DNA of 64,000 nucleotides from Piscinibacter gummiphilus (GTDB lineage Bacteria > Pseudomonadota > Gammaproteobacteria > Burkholderiales > Burkholderiaceae_C). Shown here piece by piece: positions 37,570 through 45,460 of this stretch; positions within the stretch are counted from its first letter, which is position 1; every line of letters starts with the position of its first letter. The notes beneath the pieces are model-generated. The model was not told the DNA's origin, made no database searches, and saw only the letters and a program-made list of their open reading frames with translations. The translations under genes were made by a program, and so were the position numbers. The stretch lies in NCBI RefSeq assembly GCF_002116905.1, contig NZ_CP015118.1, positions 248,001 through 312,000 on the forward strand, read 5' to 3'.

Positions 37570-38343
37570 ATGGGTGTTTCTCCCGAATCCATGTCCACCA
37601 CCACCCTGATGGCCGCATCCTCCACCTCCGCTCCGTCCCCGATGGCAACCGGGTCGGCGCCGCGTGTCCGGCGAAACGACGCGCTGCAACGCCGCGACGG
37701 CCTGACCAAGGGCCAGTTGCGCGCCGTCATCGCGGCCATCGCGGCCATCCACGTGGGTGGGGGCTGGGCCCTGCTGCAGATCCCCGCAGTGCGCGATGCC
37801 GTCACCGAGGCGGTGCCCATCTTCGTGAACTTCGTGCCGGCCCCCGAGCCGCCGAAGCCCGACCTGCCGCCGCCTCCCCCGCCGCCGCCGCGTCCCACGC
37901 CGCGTCCGCCGGCACCCGCGCCCATCGTGGCCGCGCCGCCGTCGCCGGCCCCCGCGCCGTTCACGGTGCCGCCGCCCCCGCCCGTTCCCGAGCCGGCCCC
38001 GGCGCCGCCCGCCCCGATCGAGGCGCCCCCCGCACCTCCGGCGCCGGCGCCGCCGGCGCGCAACCTCCCGCCGGAGGCCGCGAGGTTCGACGGTGAGCCG
38101 CGTGTCGTGTACCCGACCGCCTCGAAGCGCTTGCGCGAGGAAGGCACCGTGACCCTGCGCGTCTACATCGGCGAGGACGGTCATCCCAAGGATGTGCAGC
38201 TGTCGAAGTCCTCGGGCTTCCCGCGGCTGAACGACGCCGCCATCGAGGCCATTCGCAAGGCCCGCTTCAAACCCTACGTGGAAAACGGTCGAGCCCTTGC
38301 GGGCTGGGTGACCGTCCCCCTTGTCTTTACCCTGGAGAATTGA
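37570..38343 (+). CDS. tonB: Energy transducer TonB
   Basis: TonB carries proton-motive energy from ExbBD to outer-membrane receptors. The product of about 257 residues has an N-terminal cytoplasmic extension, one transmembrane helix (AVIAAIAAIHVGGGWALLQI), a long Pro-rich periplasmic spacer of about 80 residues, and the C-terminal TonB domain with YPTASKRLREEGTVTLRVYI and AIEAIRKARFKPY. The start is uncertain: ATGs at 37570 and 37591 both lack a strong ribosome site and GTG at 37558 is possible. It heads an exbB-exbD operon behind a Fur box. Confidence 0.92.
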   Translation: MGVSPESMSTTTLMAASSTSAPSPMATGSAPRVRRNDALQRRDGLTKGQLRAVIAAIAAIHVGGGWALLQIPAVRDAVTEAVPIFVNFVPAPEPPKPDLPPPPPPPPRPTPRPPAPAPIVAAPPSPAPAPFTVPPPPPVPEPAPAPPAPIEAPPAPPAPAPPARNLPPEAARFDGEPRVVYPTASKRLREEGTVTLRVYIGEDGHPKDVQLSKSSGFPRLNDAAIEAIRKARFKPYVENGRALAGWVTVPLVFTLEN

Positions 38344-38345
38344 CT

Positions 38346-39125
38346 GTGAACACCGAAACCGCCGCCGCGGCCTCGCAGAACGCCCTCGGCTTCGGCCACT
38401 TCATCATGCAGGCCGACTTCGTCGGCAAGGCGCTGCTGGTCATCCTGGTGCTGATGTCCATCGCCTCCTGGGCCATCATCGTGATCAAGGGCATCACGCT
38501 CGTGGCGCGCAAGCGCCGCAGCGAGTCGTTCCTCAACTTCTTCTGGAACGCGAGCTCGCTCGAGTCCGTCGAACACGAGATCACCACGCACGGCGCGAAC
38601 GACCCGTTCTCGCACCTCACCATCCACGCGATCCACTCGCAGGCCCACCACGCCAAGTACGGCGCGGCCAAGCTCGAGGAGGCCGGTTCGGCCGGTGACT
38701 TCGTCACGCGCACCATCAAGAAGGTGCTCGACGAGGAAACCACCCGCCTCGAGAACGGCCTGGCCATCCTCGCGACCGTGGGCGCCACCGCCCCGTTCGT
38801 GGGCCTCTTCGGCACGGTGTGGGGTGTGTACCACGCCCTGGTCGCCATCGGCGTGAGCGGCGCGGGCACGCTGGACAAGGTCGCCGGCCCCGTGGGCGAG
38901 GCACTGATCATGACCGGCCTGGGCCTCGCCGTCGCGATCCCCGCGGTGATGGGCTACAACTGGCTCACCCGCTCGAACCGCGTGATCCTGTCGAAGCTCG
39001 ACGCCTTCGCGTACGAACTTCACACCTTCGTGTCGATGGGCCAGCCGCTGGCGGCCGGCACCGACAACGCCCCGCTGCAGAACGTGCGTCCCGGCCCGGG
39101 CGCCAACCGTCCGCGCGCGGCCTGA
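38346..39125 (+). CDS. exbB: Biopolymer transport protein ExbB
   Basis: ExbB is the pentameric scaffold of the TonB energising motor. The product has 259 residues from a GTG start at 38346, two bases after the tonB stop, with GGAGA upstream; TTG at 38340 is an alternative. It has the MotA/TolQ/ExbB fold: a first helix around residues 25-50, then two helices in the second half with GATAPFVGLFGTVWGVYHAL and IMTGLGLAVAIPAVMGYNWL. It is 26 bases upstream of exbD. Confidence 0.96.
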   Translation: MNTETAAAASQNALGFGHFIMQADFVGKALLVILVLMSIASWAIIVIKGITLVARKRRSESFLNFFWNASSLESVEHEITTHGANDPFSHLTIHAIHSQAHHAKYGAAKLEEAGSAGDFVTRTIKKVLDEETTRLENGLAILATVGATAPFVGLFGTVWGVYHALVAIGVSGAGTLDKVAGPVGEALIMTGLGLAVAIPAVMGYNWLTRSNRVILSKLDAFAYELHTFVSMGQPLAAGTDNAPLQNVRPGPGANRPRAA

Positions 39126-39151
39126 TCCGCTGAACCTCCGAGGAGCATCCC

Positions 39152-39571
39152 ATGGCATTTGCCAGCTTCGATTCCAAAAACGCCGGCGCCCCGATGGCCG
39201 AGATCAACATGGTGCCGCTCATCGACGTGATGCTGGTGCTGCTGGTGATCTTCATCGTCACCGCGCCGCTGCTCACGCAGGCGGTGAAGCTCGACCTGCC
39301 GAAGGCGAGTTCGCAGCCGAACGTCGTGAAGGCCGAGAAGATCGAGTTCGCGATCGACGCGTCCGGCCAGCGCTTCTGGAACGGCGAGCCGGTCGACCGC
39401 GCCGAGGCCGCGCGCCGCTTCCAGGCCGAAGGGCAGAAGCAGCCGCAGCCGGAAGTGCACCTGCGCGCCGACCAGAACGCCGTGTACCGCAACGTCGCCG
39501 AGACGCTCGCGGACGCCTCGAAGGCCGGCCTGAGCAAGGTCGGCTTCATCAGCGAACCCGAGACGCCCTGA
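39152..39571 (+). CDS. exbD: Biopolymer transport protein ExbD
   Basis: ExbD forms the proton channel of the motor together with ExbB. The 139-residue product has a short cytoplasmic N-terminus with AEINMVPLIDVMLVLLVIF, where the membrane Asp needed for proton movement is present, and a periplasmic domain ending LSKVGFISEPE. It is tightly placed between exbB and hemP (three-base gap to hemP), so all are one transcript. Confidence 0.96.
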   Translation: MAFASFDSKNAGAPMAEINMVPLIDVMLVLLVIFIVTAPLLTQAVKLDLPKASSQPNVVKAEKIEFAIDASGQRFWNGEPVDRAEAARRFQAEGQKQPQPEVHLRADQNAVYRNVAETLADASKAGLSKVGFISEPETP

Positions 39572-39574
39572 GCC

Positions 39575-39805
39575 ATGGGCACCGAGCCGCTCCAACCTCA
39601 CGCGTCGGTCCCGGGCGATGACCGCGAATCGCTGGCGATGCGCGACGTCGTGCGGGTCCCGGTGCGCAGCGTGCCCCGCTCGCCGGTGGTCTGCATCTCC
39701 AGCGAGTCGCTGCTCGCCGGCGCCAACGAGGTGCAGATCGAGCACCGGGGGGCGCTGTACCGGCTCAAGCAGACCTCGCTCGGCAAACTGATCCTGACCA
39801 AGTAG
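39575..39805 (+). CDS. hemP: Hemin uptake protein HemP
   Basis: HemP/HmuP is a small protein needed for haem-uptake gene expression in several Burkholderiales and rhizobia. The 76-residue product has the conserved C-terminal half ISSESLLAGANEVQIEHRG then LYRLKQTSLGKLILTK; the N-terminal 35 residues are variable. It starts three bases after exbD. No haem receptor or hmuTUV genes are in the window, so it may act on targets elsewhere or on the receptors downstream. Confidence 0.9.
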   Translation: MGTEPLQPHASVPGDDRESLAMRDVVRVPVRSVPRSPVVCISSESLLAGANEVQIEHRGALYRLKQTSLGKLILTK

Positions 39806-39875
39806 TCAGACCTCCGCACCAGCCCGCTCCAGCCAGCCCGTGCAACGCAGCAAGGACATTCCCTTTCTCGTCGCG

Positions 39876-41126
39876 ATGGAGTCCCCGGCCATGTGTGAAC
39901 CCAAACCCCCCGTCTTCACGTCGCTGGTCGCTCCCGACCTGCCGCCCGAACCGCCGCCGGCCACCGGCTCGCGGCGCAAGCGGCTGTGGGAGGTGCCCCG
40001 CACCGCGCACTGCCCGGTCGTCGGCGTGTGCCTGCCGCTCGACACGCTGCGCCGCGTCGTCAACAAGGCGCTGGGGGGCGAAACCGTCGCGGACGACTAC
40101 GACCTGCACGTCGGTGTCGTCACCGAATGCGGCATGCGCAACCGCGTCTCCGAAGCGGTGCAGCGCGAGCTGGAACGCCGCTGCGCTCACGCCGTGCGCC
40201 ACTTCAGCCGGGCCAAGTCGGGCGAAGCCATGATGGCCCTGTGGGACACGGCCATCCAGGCCGGTGACGTGGCCGCGCCGCTGTGGGCCGCGCTGACCCA
40301 CCCGCGCTGCACGCAGGAGCTGCACGACCGCATCTGCCGCGACATCCACATGATCCAGCACCAGGCTGGCGCCACCGTGCGGGCCGACGTGCGGCAGCTC
40401 GCCGAGGTCACGCGCGAGAACCGCGAGTTGTCGCGCGAGATCGGTGAAGCCCGCGCGCGGGTCGCGCAGGCCCAGTCCGAGCGTGCCCTCGACCACGACC
40501 GCCTCGCCGCGCAGCTGATGCAGGCCCGTGCCACGGCCATCGGCAAGGACACCACCATCGAGGCCCTGCGCAACGAGAACGCGTCGCTGCGGGAATCGAT
40601 GCCCGAGCTGCAGTCGCGCCTGCACCTGTCGCAGCGGGTCGCCGACCTCACGGCGCGCAACCGCACGCTGGACGCCGAGGTCGACGAACTGCGCCGCCAG
40701 CTGGCCGCCGCCGAACGCGAGGTGGACGAGGCCCGGGTCCGCGCCGAGGCCGCCGTGGCTGCCGCGCGTGCATCGGCCGACGACACGGCCGCGGTGCCGG
40801 TGCAGCTCGCCGAACGCAGCATCCTGTGTGTCGGCGGCCGCCATGCGCAGATCCCCATCTACCGCGACCTCGTCGAGCGCCACGGCGGCCGCTTCAGCCA
40901 CCACGACGGTGGCATCGAGGACAACGCCCACCGGCTCGACGCGAGTCTGGCCGCGGCCGACCTCGTCATCTGCCAGACCGGCTGCCTGAGCCACAACGCC
41001 TACTGGCTGGTCAAGGACCACTGCAAGCGCACCGGCAAGCGTTGCGTCTACCTCGACCAGCCGAGTGTCGCGAGCTTCACCCGCAGCCTCGCCGCGCTGC
41101 CGGTCGAGGACACCTCCACCTCCTGA
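39876..41126 (+). CDS. DUF2325 domain protein with central coiled coil
   Basis: The function is unknown. The product, about 416 residues from the ATG at 39876, has an N-terminal region with LHVGVVTECGMRNRVSEAV, a long coiled coil at about 170-310 rich in Arg/Glu/Ala, and a C-terminal DUF2325 domain (SILCVGGRHAQIPIYRDLV to CVYLDQPSVASFTRSL). That domain keeps paired Cys and His residues (HHDGGIED, CQTGC) that could bind a metal. The start could also be GTG 39840 or ATG 39891. It follows hemP in the same direction. Confidence 0.85.
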   Translation: MESPAMCEPKPPVFTSLVAPDLPPEPPPATGSRRKRLWEVPRTAHCPVVGVCLPLDTLRRVVNKALGGETVADDYDLHVGVVTECGMRNRVSEAVQRELERRCAHAVRHFSRAKSGEAMMALWDTAIQAGDVAAPLWAALTHPRCTQELHDRICRDIHMIQHQAGATVRADVRQLAEVTRENRELSREIGEARARVAQAQSERALDHDRLAAQLMQARATAIGKDTTIEALRNENASLRESMPELQSRLHLSQRVADLTARNRTLDAEVDELRRQLAAAEREVDEARVRAEAAVAAARASADDTAAVPVQLAERSILCVGGRHAQIPIYRDLVERHGGRFSHHDGGIEDNAHRLDASLAAADLVICQTGCLSHNAYWLVKDHCKRTGKRCVYLDQPSVASFTRSLAALPVEDTSTS

Positions 41127-41150
41127 TCTCCCTCACTTCGAAAGCCACCC

Positions 41151-41876
41151 ATGCGTCTCCTTCCCGCGATCTTCGGCCTCGCCTGCATCGTCTCGCTGCC
41201 CGCGTCGGCCCACCAGATCTGGATCGAGCAGGTCAACGGCAACGCCCGGCTGTACTTCGGCGAGTTCGGCGACAACCTGCGCGAGACCTCGCCGGGCACG
41301 CTCGACAAGCTGCCGGCGGTCGAGGCGCAGGTGGTGACGCTCGAGGGCAACACGTGGCTGACGCCGAAGAAGACCGCCGACAGCTACGACCTCGGTGCGC
41401 GCATCACGCGCGGCCAGGTGCTCCTCGCCCAGGACAGCAAGTACCCGTCGTGGGAGAAGAAGGACGGCGACAAGACGATCCGCACGATCTGGGTGCCGGC
41501 CGCGCGCTTCGTGCCCGACATGGGCCCGCAGGAACCGAACCTCGCGCTCGACGTGTTCCCCACCCGGTCGTCGGGACAGTTCAAGGTCACCTACCTGAAC
41601 AAGCCGCTGGCCGGCGCGAAGGTCGAGGTGGTGGCCGCCTCCGGCTGGAAGCGCGAGTTCAAGAGCGACGCCGAGGGCTTCTTCACCGTCGAGCTGCCCT
41701 GGAAGGGCCCGTGGGCGGTCGAGGTCCAGCACACCGACAAGAACCCGGGTGAACGTCCCGGTGCCTCGGGTCCCGAGAAGTACGACGTGGCGATGTTCGT
41801 CACCACGCTGACCTTCGACCAGCCCACCGGCGCGAAGCCGCCCGCACCGTTGCCGCTCGCCAAGCACGACAAGTAA
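41151..41876 (+). CDS. DUF4198 periplasmic protein with predicted N-terminal histidine (copy 1)
   Basis: The 241-residue product has a Sec signal peptide ending LPASA, so the predicted mature chain begins His-Gln-Ile-Trp. DUF4198 proteins are periplasmic or membrane-tethered and linked to metal (nickel, cobalt, iron) transport. The C-terminal half has a carboxypeptidase-regulatory-like beta-sandwich (PLAGAKVEVVAASGWKREF then TDKNPGERPG). It starts 24 bases after the DUF2325 gene. A second DUF4198 gene lies at 48946. Role in iron handling is inferred from context. Confidence 0.83.
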   Translation: MRLLPAIFGLACIVSLPASAHQIWIEQVNGNARLYFGEFGDNLRETSPGTLDKLPAVEAQVVTLEGNTWLTPKKTADSYDLGARITRGQVLLAQDSKYPSWEKKDGDKTIRTIWVPAARFVPDMGPQEPNLALDVFPTRSSGQFKVTYLNKPLAGAKVEVVAASGWKREFKSDAEGFFTVELPWKGPWAVEVQHTDKNPGERPGASGPEKYDVAMFVTTLTFDQPTGAKPPAPLPLAKHDK

Positions 41877-41903
41877 GTCACGCGCCCCCCGGCGCGACGC
41901 GAC

Positions 41904-41949
41904 ACACCCCGGAATCGGCCGCCCGCCCGCGCGGCCGGCTCCGGGGTGT
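41904..41949 (+). terminator. Large stem-loop between DUF4198 and the first TonB receptor
   Basis: ACACCCCGGA at 41904-41913 pairs perfectly with TCCGGGGTGT at 41940-41949, with a nested CGGCCGC/GCGGCCG stem inside. The tail TGTCGTG has no T run, so it may be a weak terminator, an mRNA stabiliser or an attenuator. It separates the tonB transcript from the receptor genes. Confidence 0.5.
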
Positions 41950-42047
41950 TGTCGTGTCCGGGGACGAAACCGATTCCATCCACCCGAGCCAGCCGACCGA
42001 CGCCAGCCTTCACAAAAAAGTACCGAGAAAGAGAGAGGACCTTCTCC

Positions 42048-44228
42048 ATGCTGTCGCTGTCGTTGTCATCCCGTCCCGCGTTCGCCCTGTGCGTGCTCGC
42101 CGCCGCCGTTTCGGGTGCCTGGGCCCAGTCCGAGGTGAAACCGCCGGAGGGCCCGGCCCAGGCCACGCTGCCCGCCGTCAAGGTGCGCTCCGCCGCGAGC
42201 GAGGAGTCGGCCACCTCGCCCGTCGCCGGCTACCGCGCCACGCGCCAGATCAGCGCGACCAAGACGGACACGCCGCTCGCCGAAACCCCGCAGTCGGTCA
42301 CCGTGATCACGCGCGACCAGCTCGACGACCGGGGCGTGACGTCCATCGGGGATGCGCTGCGCTACAGCTCGGGCGTCGTGCCCTCCGCCTTCAACTACGG
42401 CGGCGACGTGTTCACCATCCGCGGCTTCGACGTCGGCGTGGCCGGGCTGTACCTCGACGGCCTGCGCGCGTTCACGAACGTGTTCTCCAGCTCCATCGAG
42501 ACCTACGGTGCCGAACGCATCGAGGTCGTCCGCGGTCCGTCGTCCGTGATCTTCGGGCAGGCGACGCCGGGCGGTGTCGTCAACGTCGTCAGCAAGCGGC
42601 CGCAGGCCGAGGCCGTCAACGAATGGGGTTTCGAGATGGGCTCCCCCAGCAGCGGCCAGGTGATGGCCGACGTGGGCGGTGCGCTGACGAAGGACGGCAA
42701 CCTGCTGGGCCGCGTGGTGTTCCTGGGGCGCGACGGCTCCAGCGAGTACGACTTCGTCCAGGACGACCGCCTCTACGTGGCGCCGTCGCTGACGTGGAAG
42801 CCGCTCGCCGGCACCACCCTCACGCTGCTGGGCTCGTACAACGAGGACCGCAACATGTACGTGTGGGGCAACCAGTACCGCCACATCGGCACGCCGGGCC
42901 ACCCCATCGCCCCGGTCGCCGACACGTACAACTTCGCGGGCCCGGGTGCCGGCTACCACCGGGTCTCGAAGAACATCGGCTACGAGCTCGAACAGAAGTT
43001 CGATGCGGGCCTCACCCTGCGCCAGAAGCTGCGCTTCACCGACATCACCACCGACCGCCGCGAGGTGTGGGACAGCTATTTCCTGCCGATGCTGGGCCTT
43101 CAGCCGGACGGCCGCACGCTGCTGGTCCTCGGGGTCAACCGGCCCGACGCCGACCAGAGCCTGGGCGTGGACACCAACGTCGAGTGGCAGGGCCGCACCG
43201 GGGCCGTGTCGCACACGCTGCTCGCCGGCGTCGACCTGCGCCGCAACCGGATGAGCCAGGGCATCTACAGCGACCTGAACGTGCGGCCGATGGACCTCTA
43301 CAACCCGGTCTACGTCGAACCCGACTGGAAGTCGTTCGGGGTCAAGGCCTACGAGTCGCACGACGAGGTGCGCAGCGCCGGCCTGTACCTGCAGGAGCAG
43401 GCGAAGTTCGGCGAACGCTGGGTGGGTCTGGCGGGCATCCGCCGCGACCGTGTCCACCAGGTCACCACCGGCAGCACCATCAACCCGGCCACGGGGGGCT
43501 ACTTCGACAGCTTCACCGACGAGGTGACCTGGGACACCACCGGCCGCGTGGGCGTGGTGTACCTCGCCCCGAACGGCCTGTCGCCATACGCCAGCTACTC
43601 GACGTCGTTCGAGCCCAACATGGGCACCGACGCCTCGGGTGCCGCGTTCAAGCCGAGCCAGGGCAAGCAGTTCGAGATCGGCGCGCGCTACCAGCCGGCG
43701 AACCTGCCGCTGAACGTGCTCGCCGCGATCTACGACCTGCGCAAGACCAACGTGCCGATGTCGGCGGGTCCCACGTCGCCGTTCCAGGTGGCCGAGGGCG
43801 AGGTGCGTTCGCGCGGCGTCGAGTTCGAGGCGAACTACGAGGTGCTGCGCGGCTGGGCGCTGCTGGCCAACTACGCCTTCACCGACACCGAGTCGCTCAA
43901 GGGCGACAACGTGGGCGAGGCCACGGTCAACATCCCGCGCCATGCGGCGTCCGTCTGGACGAAGGCCCGCATCGACGCGCTCGTGCAGGGCCTGACCATC
44001 GGCGGCGGCGTGCGCTACGTGGGTGAGTCGCGCAGCTTCGACCCCGACACCATGAACCCGGCGTACACGCTGGTCGACGTGATGAGTTCGTACACGAACG
44101 GCCCGTGGACCCTCTCGGCCTCGGTCGAGAACCTCGCCGACCGACGCGTCCTCACCAACTGCACCCCGACCGTCTGCACCCTCGGGTACGGGCGCGAGAT
44201 CAAGGCTCGCGCCGTGTTCCGCTGGTGA
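42048..44228 (+). CDS. TonB-dependent siderophore receptor, FhuE/FhuA-like (copy 1)
   Basis: This is an outer-membrane receptor for a ferric siderophore, likely hydroxamate type by similarity. From the ATG at 42048 it has 726 residues: a signal peptide ending SGAWA, a TonB-box candidate LPAVKV, a plug with ETPQSVTVITRDQLDDRG and ERIEVVRGPSSVIFGQATPGG, and a 22-strand barrel ending in the aromatic RAVFRW. The last extracellular loop has two Cys (NCTPTVCTLG), as in ferrichrome-type receptors. No Fur box was seen directly upstream. A PepSY gene follows after 23 bases. Confidence 0.93.
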   Translation: MLSLSLSSRPAFALCVLAAAVSGAWAQSEVKPPEGPAQATLPAVKVRSAASEESATSPVAGYRATRQISATKTDTPLAETPQSVTVITRDQLDDRGVTSIGDALRYSSGVVPSAFNYGGDVFTIRGFDVGVAGLYLDGLRAFTNVFSSSIETYGAERIEVVRGPSSVIFGQATPGGVVNVVSKRPQAEAVNEWGFEMGSPSSGQVMADVGGALTKDGNLLGRVVFLGRDGSSEYDFVQDDRLYVAPSLTWKPLAGTTLTLLGSYNEDRNMYVWGNQYRHIGTPGHPIAPVADTYNFAGPGAGYHRVSKNIGYELEQKFDAGLTLRQKLRFTDITTDRREVWDSYFLPMLGLQPDGRTLLVLGVNRPDADQSLGVDTNVEWQGRTGAVSHTLLAGVDLRRNRMSQGIYSDLNVRPMDLYNPVYVEPDWKSFGVKAYESHDEVRSAGLYLQEQAKFGERWVGLAGIRRDRVHQVTTGSTINPATGGYFDSFTDEVTWDTTGRVGVVYLAPNGLSPYASYSTSFEPNMGTDASGAAFKPSQGKQFEIGARYQPANLPLNVLAAIYDLRKTNVPMSAGPTSPFQVAEGEVRSRGVEFEANYEVLRGWALLANYAFTDTESLKGDNVGEATVNIPRHAASVWTKARIDALVQGLTIGGGVRYVGESRSFDPDTMNPAYTLVDVMSSYTNGPWTLSASVENLADRRVLTNCTPTVCTLGYGREIKARAVFRW

Positions 44229-44251
44229 TCCAACACAAGGAGCCCTGAACC

Positions 44252-45445
44252 ATGAACGCCCGCCGCCTGAAGACCTGGGCCTGGATCCACAAGTGGTCCA
44301 GCCTCGTGTGCACCGTGTTCATGCTGCTGCTGTGCCTCACCGGCCTGCCGCTGATCTTCCATCACGAGATCGGGCACCTGCTCGGCACGGAGATCGAGGC
44401 GGCCCCGATGCCGGCGGACACGCCGAAGGCCAACCTCGACGAGGTACTGCAGGCGGCGAGGGCGTTCTTCCCCGGCAAGGTGCCGCTGTTCGGCGCGCGC
44501 GAGGAAGAGGAGGGCAACCTCTGGTTCTTCACGTTCGGCGACTCGGTCACCGACGAGAAGCCGCGCAACGTGGCGGTCGACGCGCGCACCGCGCAGGTCG
44601 TGCGCGAGAACGAGTTCACCGGCGGGTTCATGTGGGTGATGTTCAAGCTCCACGTGGACCTGTTCGCCGGCCTGCCGGGCAAGCTGTTCCTCGGGCTGAT
44701 GGGCCTGCTGCTGCTCGTGGCCATCGTGTCGGGCGTGGTGCTGTACGCGCCGTTCATGCGCAAGCTCGGCTTCGGCGATGTGCGCCGCGACCGGTCCGTC
44801 CGTGTCAAGTGGCTCGACCTGCACAACCTGCTCGGCATCGTCACGCTCGTGTGGGCGCTGGTGGTGGGCGCCACCGGCATGATCAACACGTGGGCCGACC
44901 TGATGATCAAGTACTGGCAGTTCACGGAGCTGGCCCACATCCTCGAACCCTACAAGGGCAAGACCGCGCCCGCCGCCCTCGGCTCGTTCGACGCCGCGGT
45001 GAAGGGGGCGAGTGCCGCACACCCCGGCATGCGGATCGATTTCGTCGCGTTCCCCGGCACCCAGTTCTCCAGCCCGTTCCACTACGCCGTCTTCCTGCGC
45101 GGCAACGAACCGCTGACCTCCCGCCTGCTCACGCCGGTGCTGATGGACGCGGTCACCACGCAGCACCACCAGAGCGTGGACCTGCCGTGGTACCTGAAGG
45201 CGCTGCTCGTCTCGCAGCCGCTGCACTTCGGCGACTACGGCGGTGTGCCGATGAAGATCCTCTGGGCCCTGCTCGACCTCGCCACGATCGTGGTGCTCGG
45301 CAGCGGCCTCTACCTGTGGTGGGCCCGCCGGGGCCGGCCGCAGGAACTCGCGCGCGAGCTGGCCGAGGTGGCCACCGCCGCACCCCAGCCGGTTCCCTCC
45401 GCATCACCCCTCACCGAGCCAGCCCGCGCCAGCCAGGACACCTAA
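44252..45445 (+). CDS. PepSY-TM family inner-membrane protein (PiuB/FoxB-like)
   Basis: Proteins of this type are implicated in inner-membrane reduction of ferric siderophores. The 397-residue product has four transmembrane segments, each with or next to conserved His residues: HKWSSLVCTVFM with FHHEIGH, FKLHVDLFAGL, LDLHNLLGIVTLVW and QPLHFGDYGG, which fits possible haem or metal ligation. PepSY domains lie in the periplasmic loops. It is sandwiched between two siderophore receptors with 23- and 15-base gaps, so the three genes are one operon. Reductase function is inferred. Confidence 0.9.
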   Translation: MNARRLKTWAWIHKWSSLVCTVFMLLLCLTGLPLIFHHEIGHLLGTEIEAAPMPADTPKANLDEVLQAARAFFPGKVPLFGAREEEEGNLWFFTFGDSVTDEKPRNVAVDARTAQVVRENEFTGGFMWVMFKLHVDLFAGLPGKLFLGLMGLLLLVAIVSGVVLYAPFMRKLGFGDVRRDRSVRVKWLDLHNLLGIVTLVWALVVGATGMINTWADLMIKYWQFTELAHILEPYKGKTAPAALGSFDAAVKGASAAHPGMRIDFVAFPGTQFSSPFHYAVFLRGNEPLTSRLLTPVLMDAVTTQHHQSVDLPWYLKALLVSQPLHFGDYGGVPMKILWALLDLATIVVLGSGLYLWWARRGRPQELARELAEVATAAPQPVPSASPLTEPARASQDT

Positions 45446-45460
45446 GAAAGAAGTACACCG

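Noticed and set aside
37859..38065. Pro-rich repeat region of tonB as a misassembly or frameshift
   Set aside because: Long Pro-rich spacers are normal in TonB, and the frame continues into an intact C-terminal domain.
41954..44026. A 690-codon plus-strand frame over the first receptor
   Set aside because: Arg/Pro-rich shadow; the receptor in the correct frame has signal peptide, plug and barrel.
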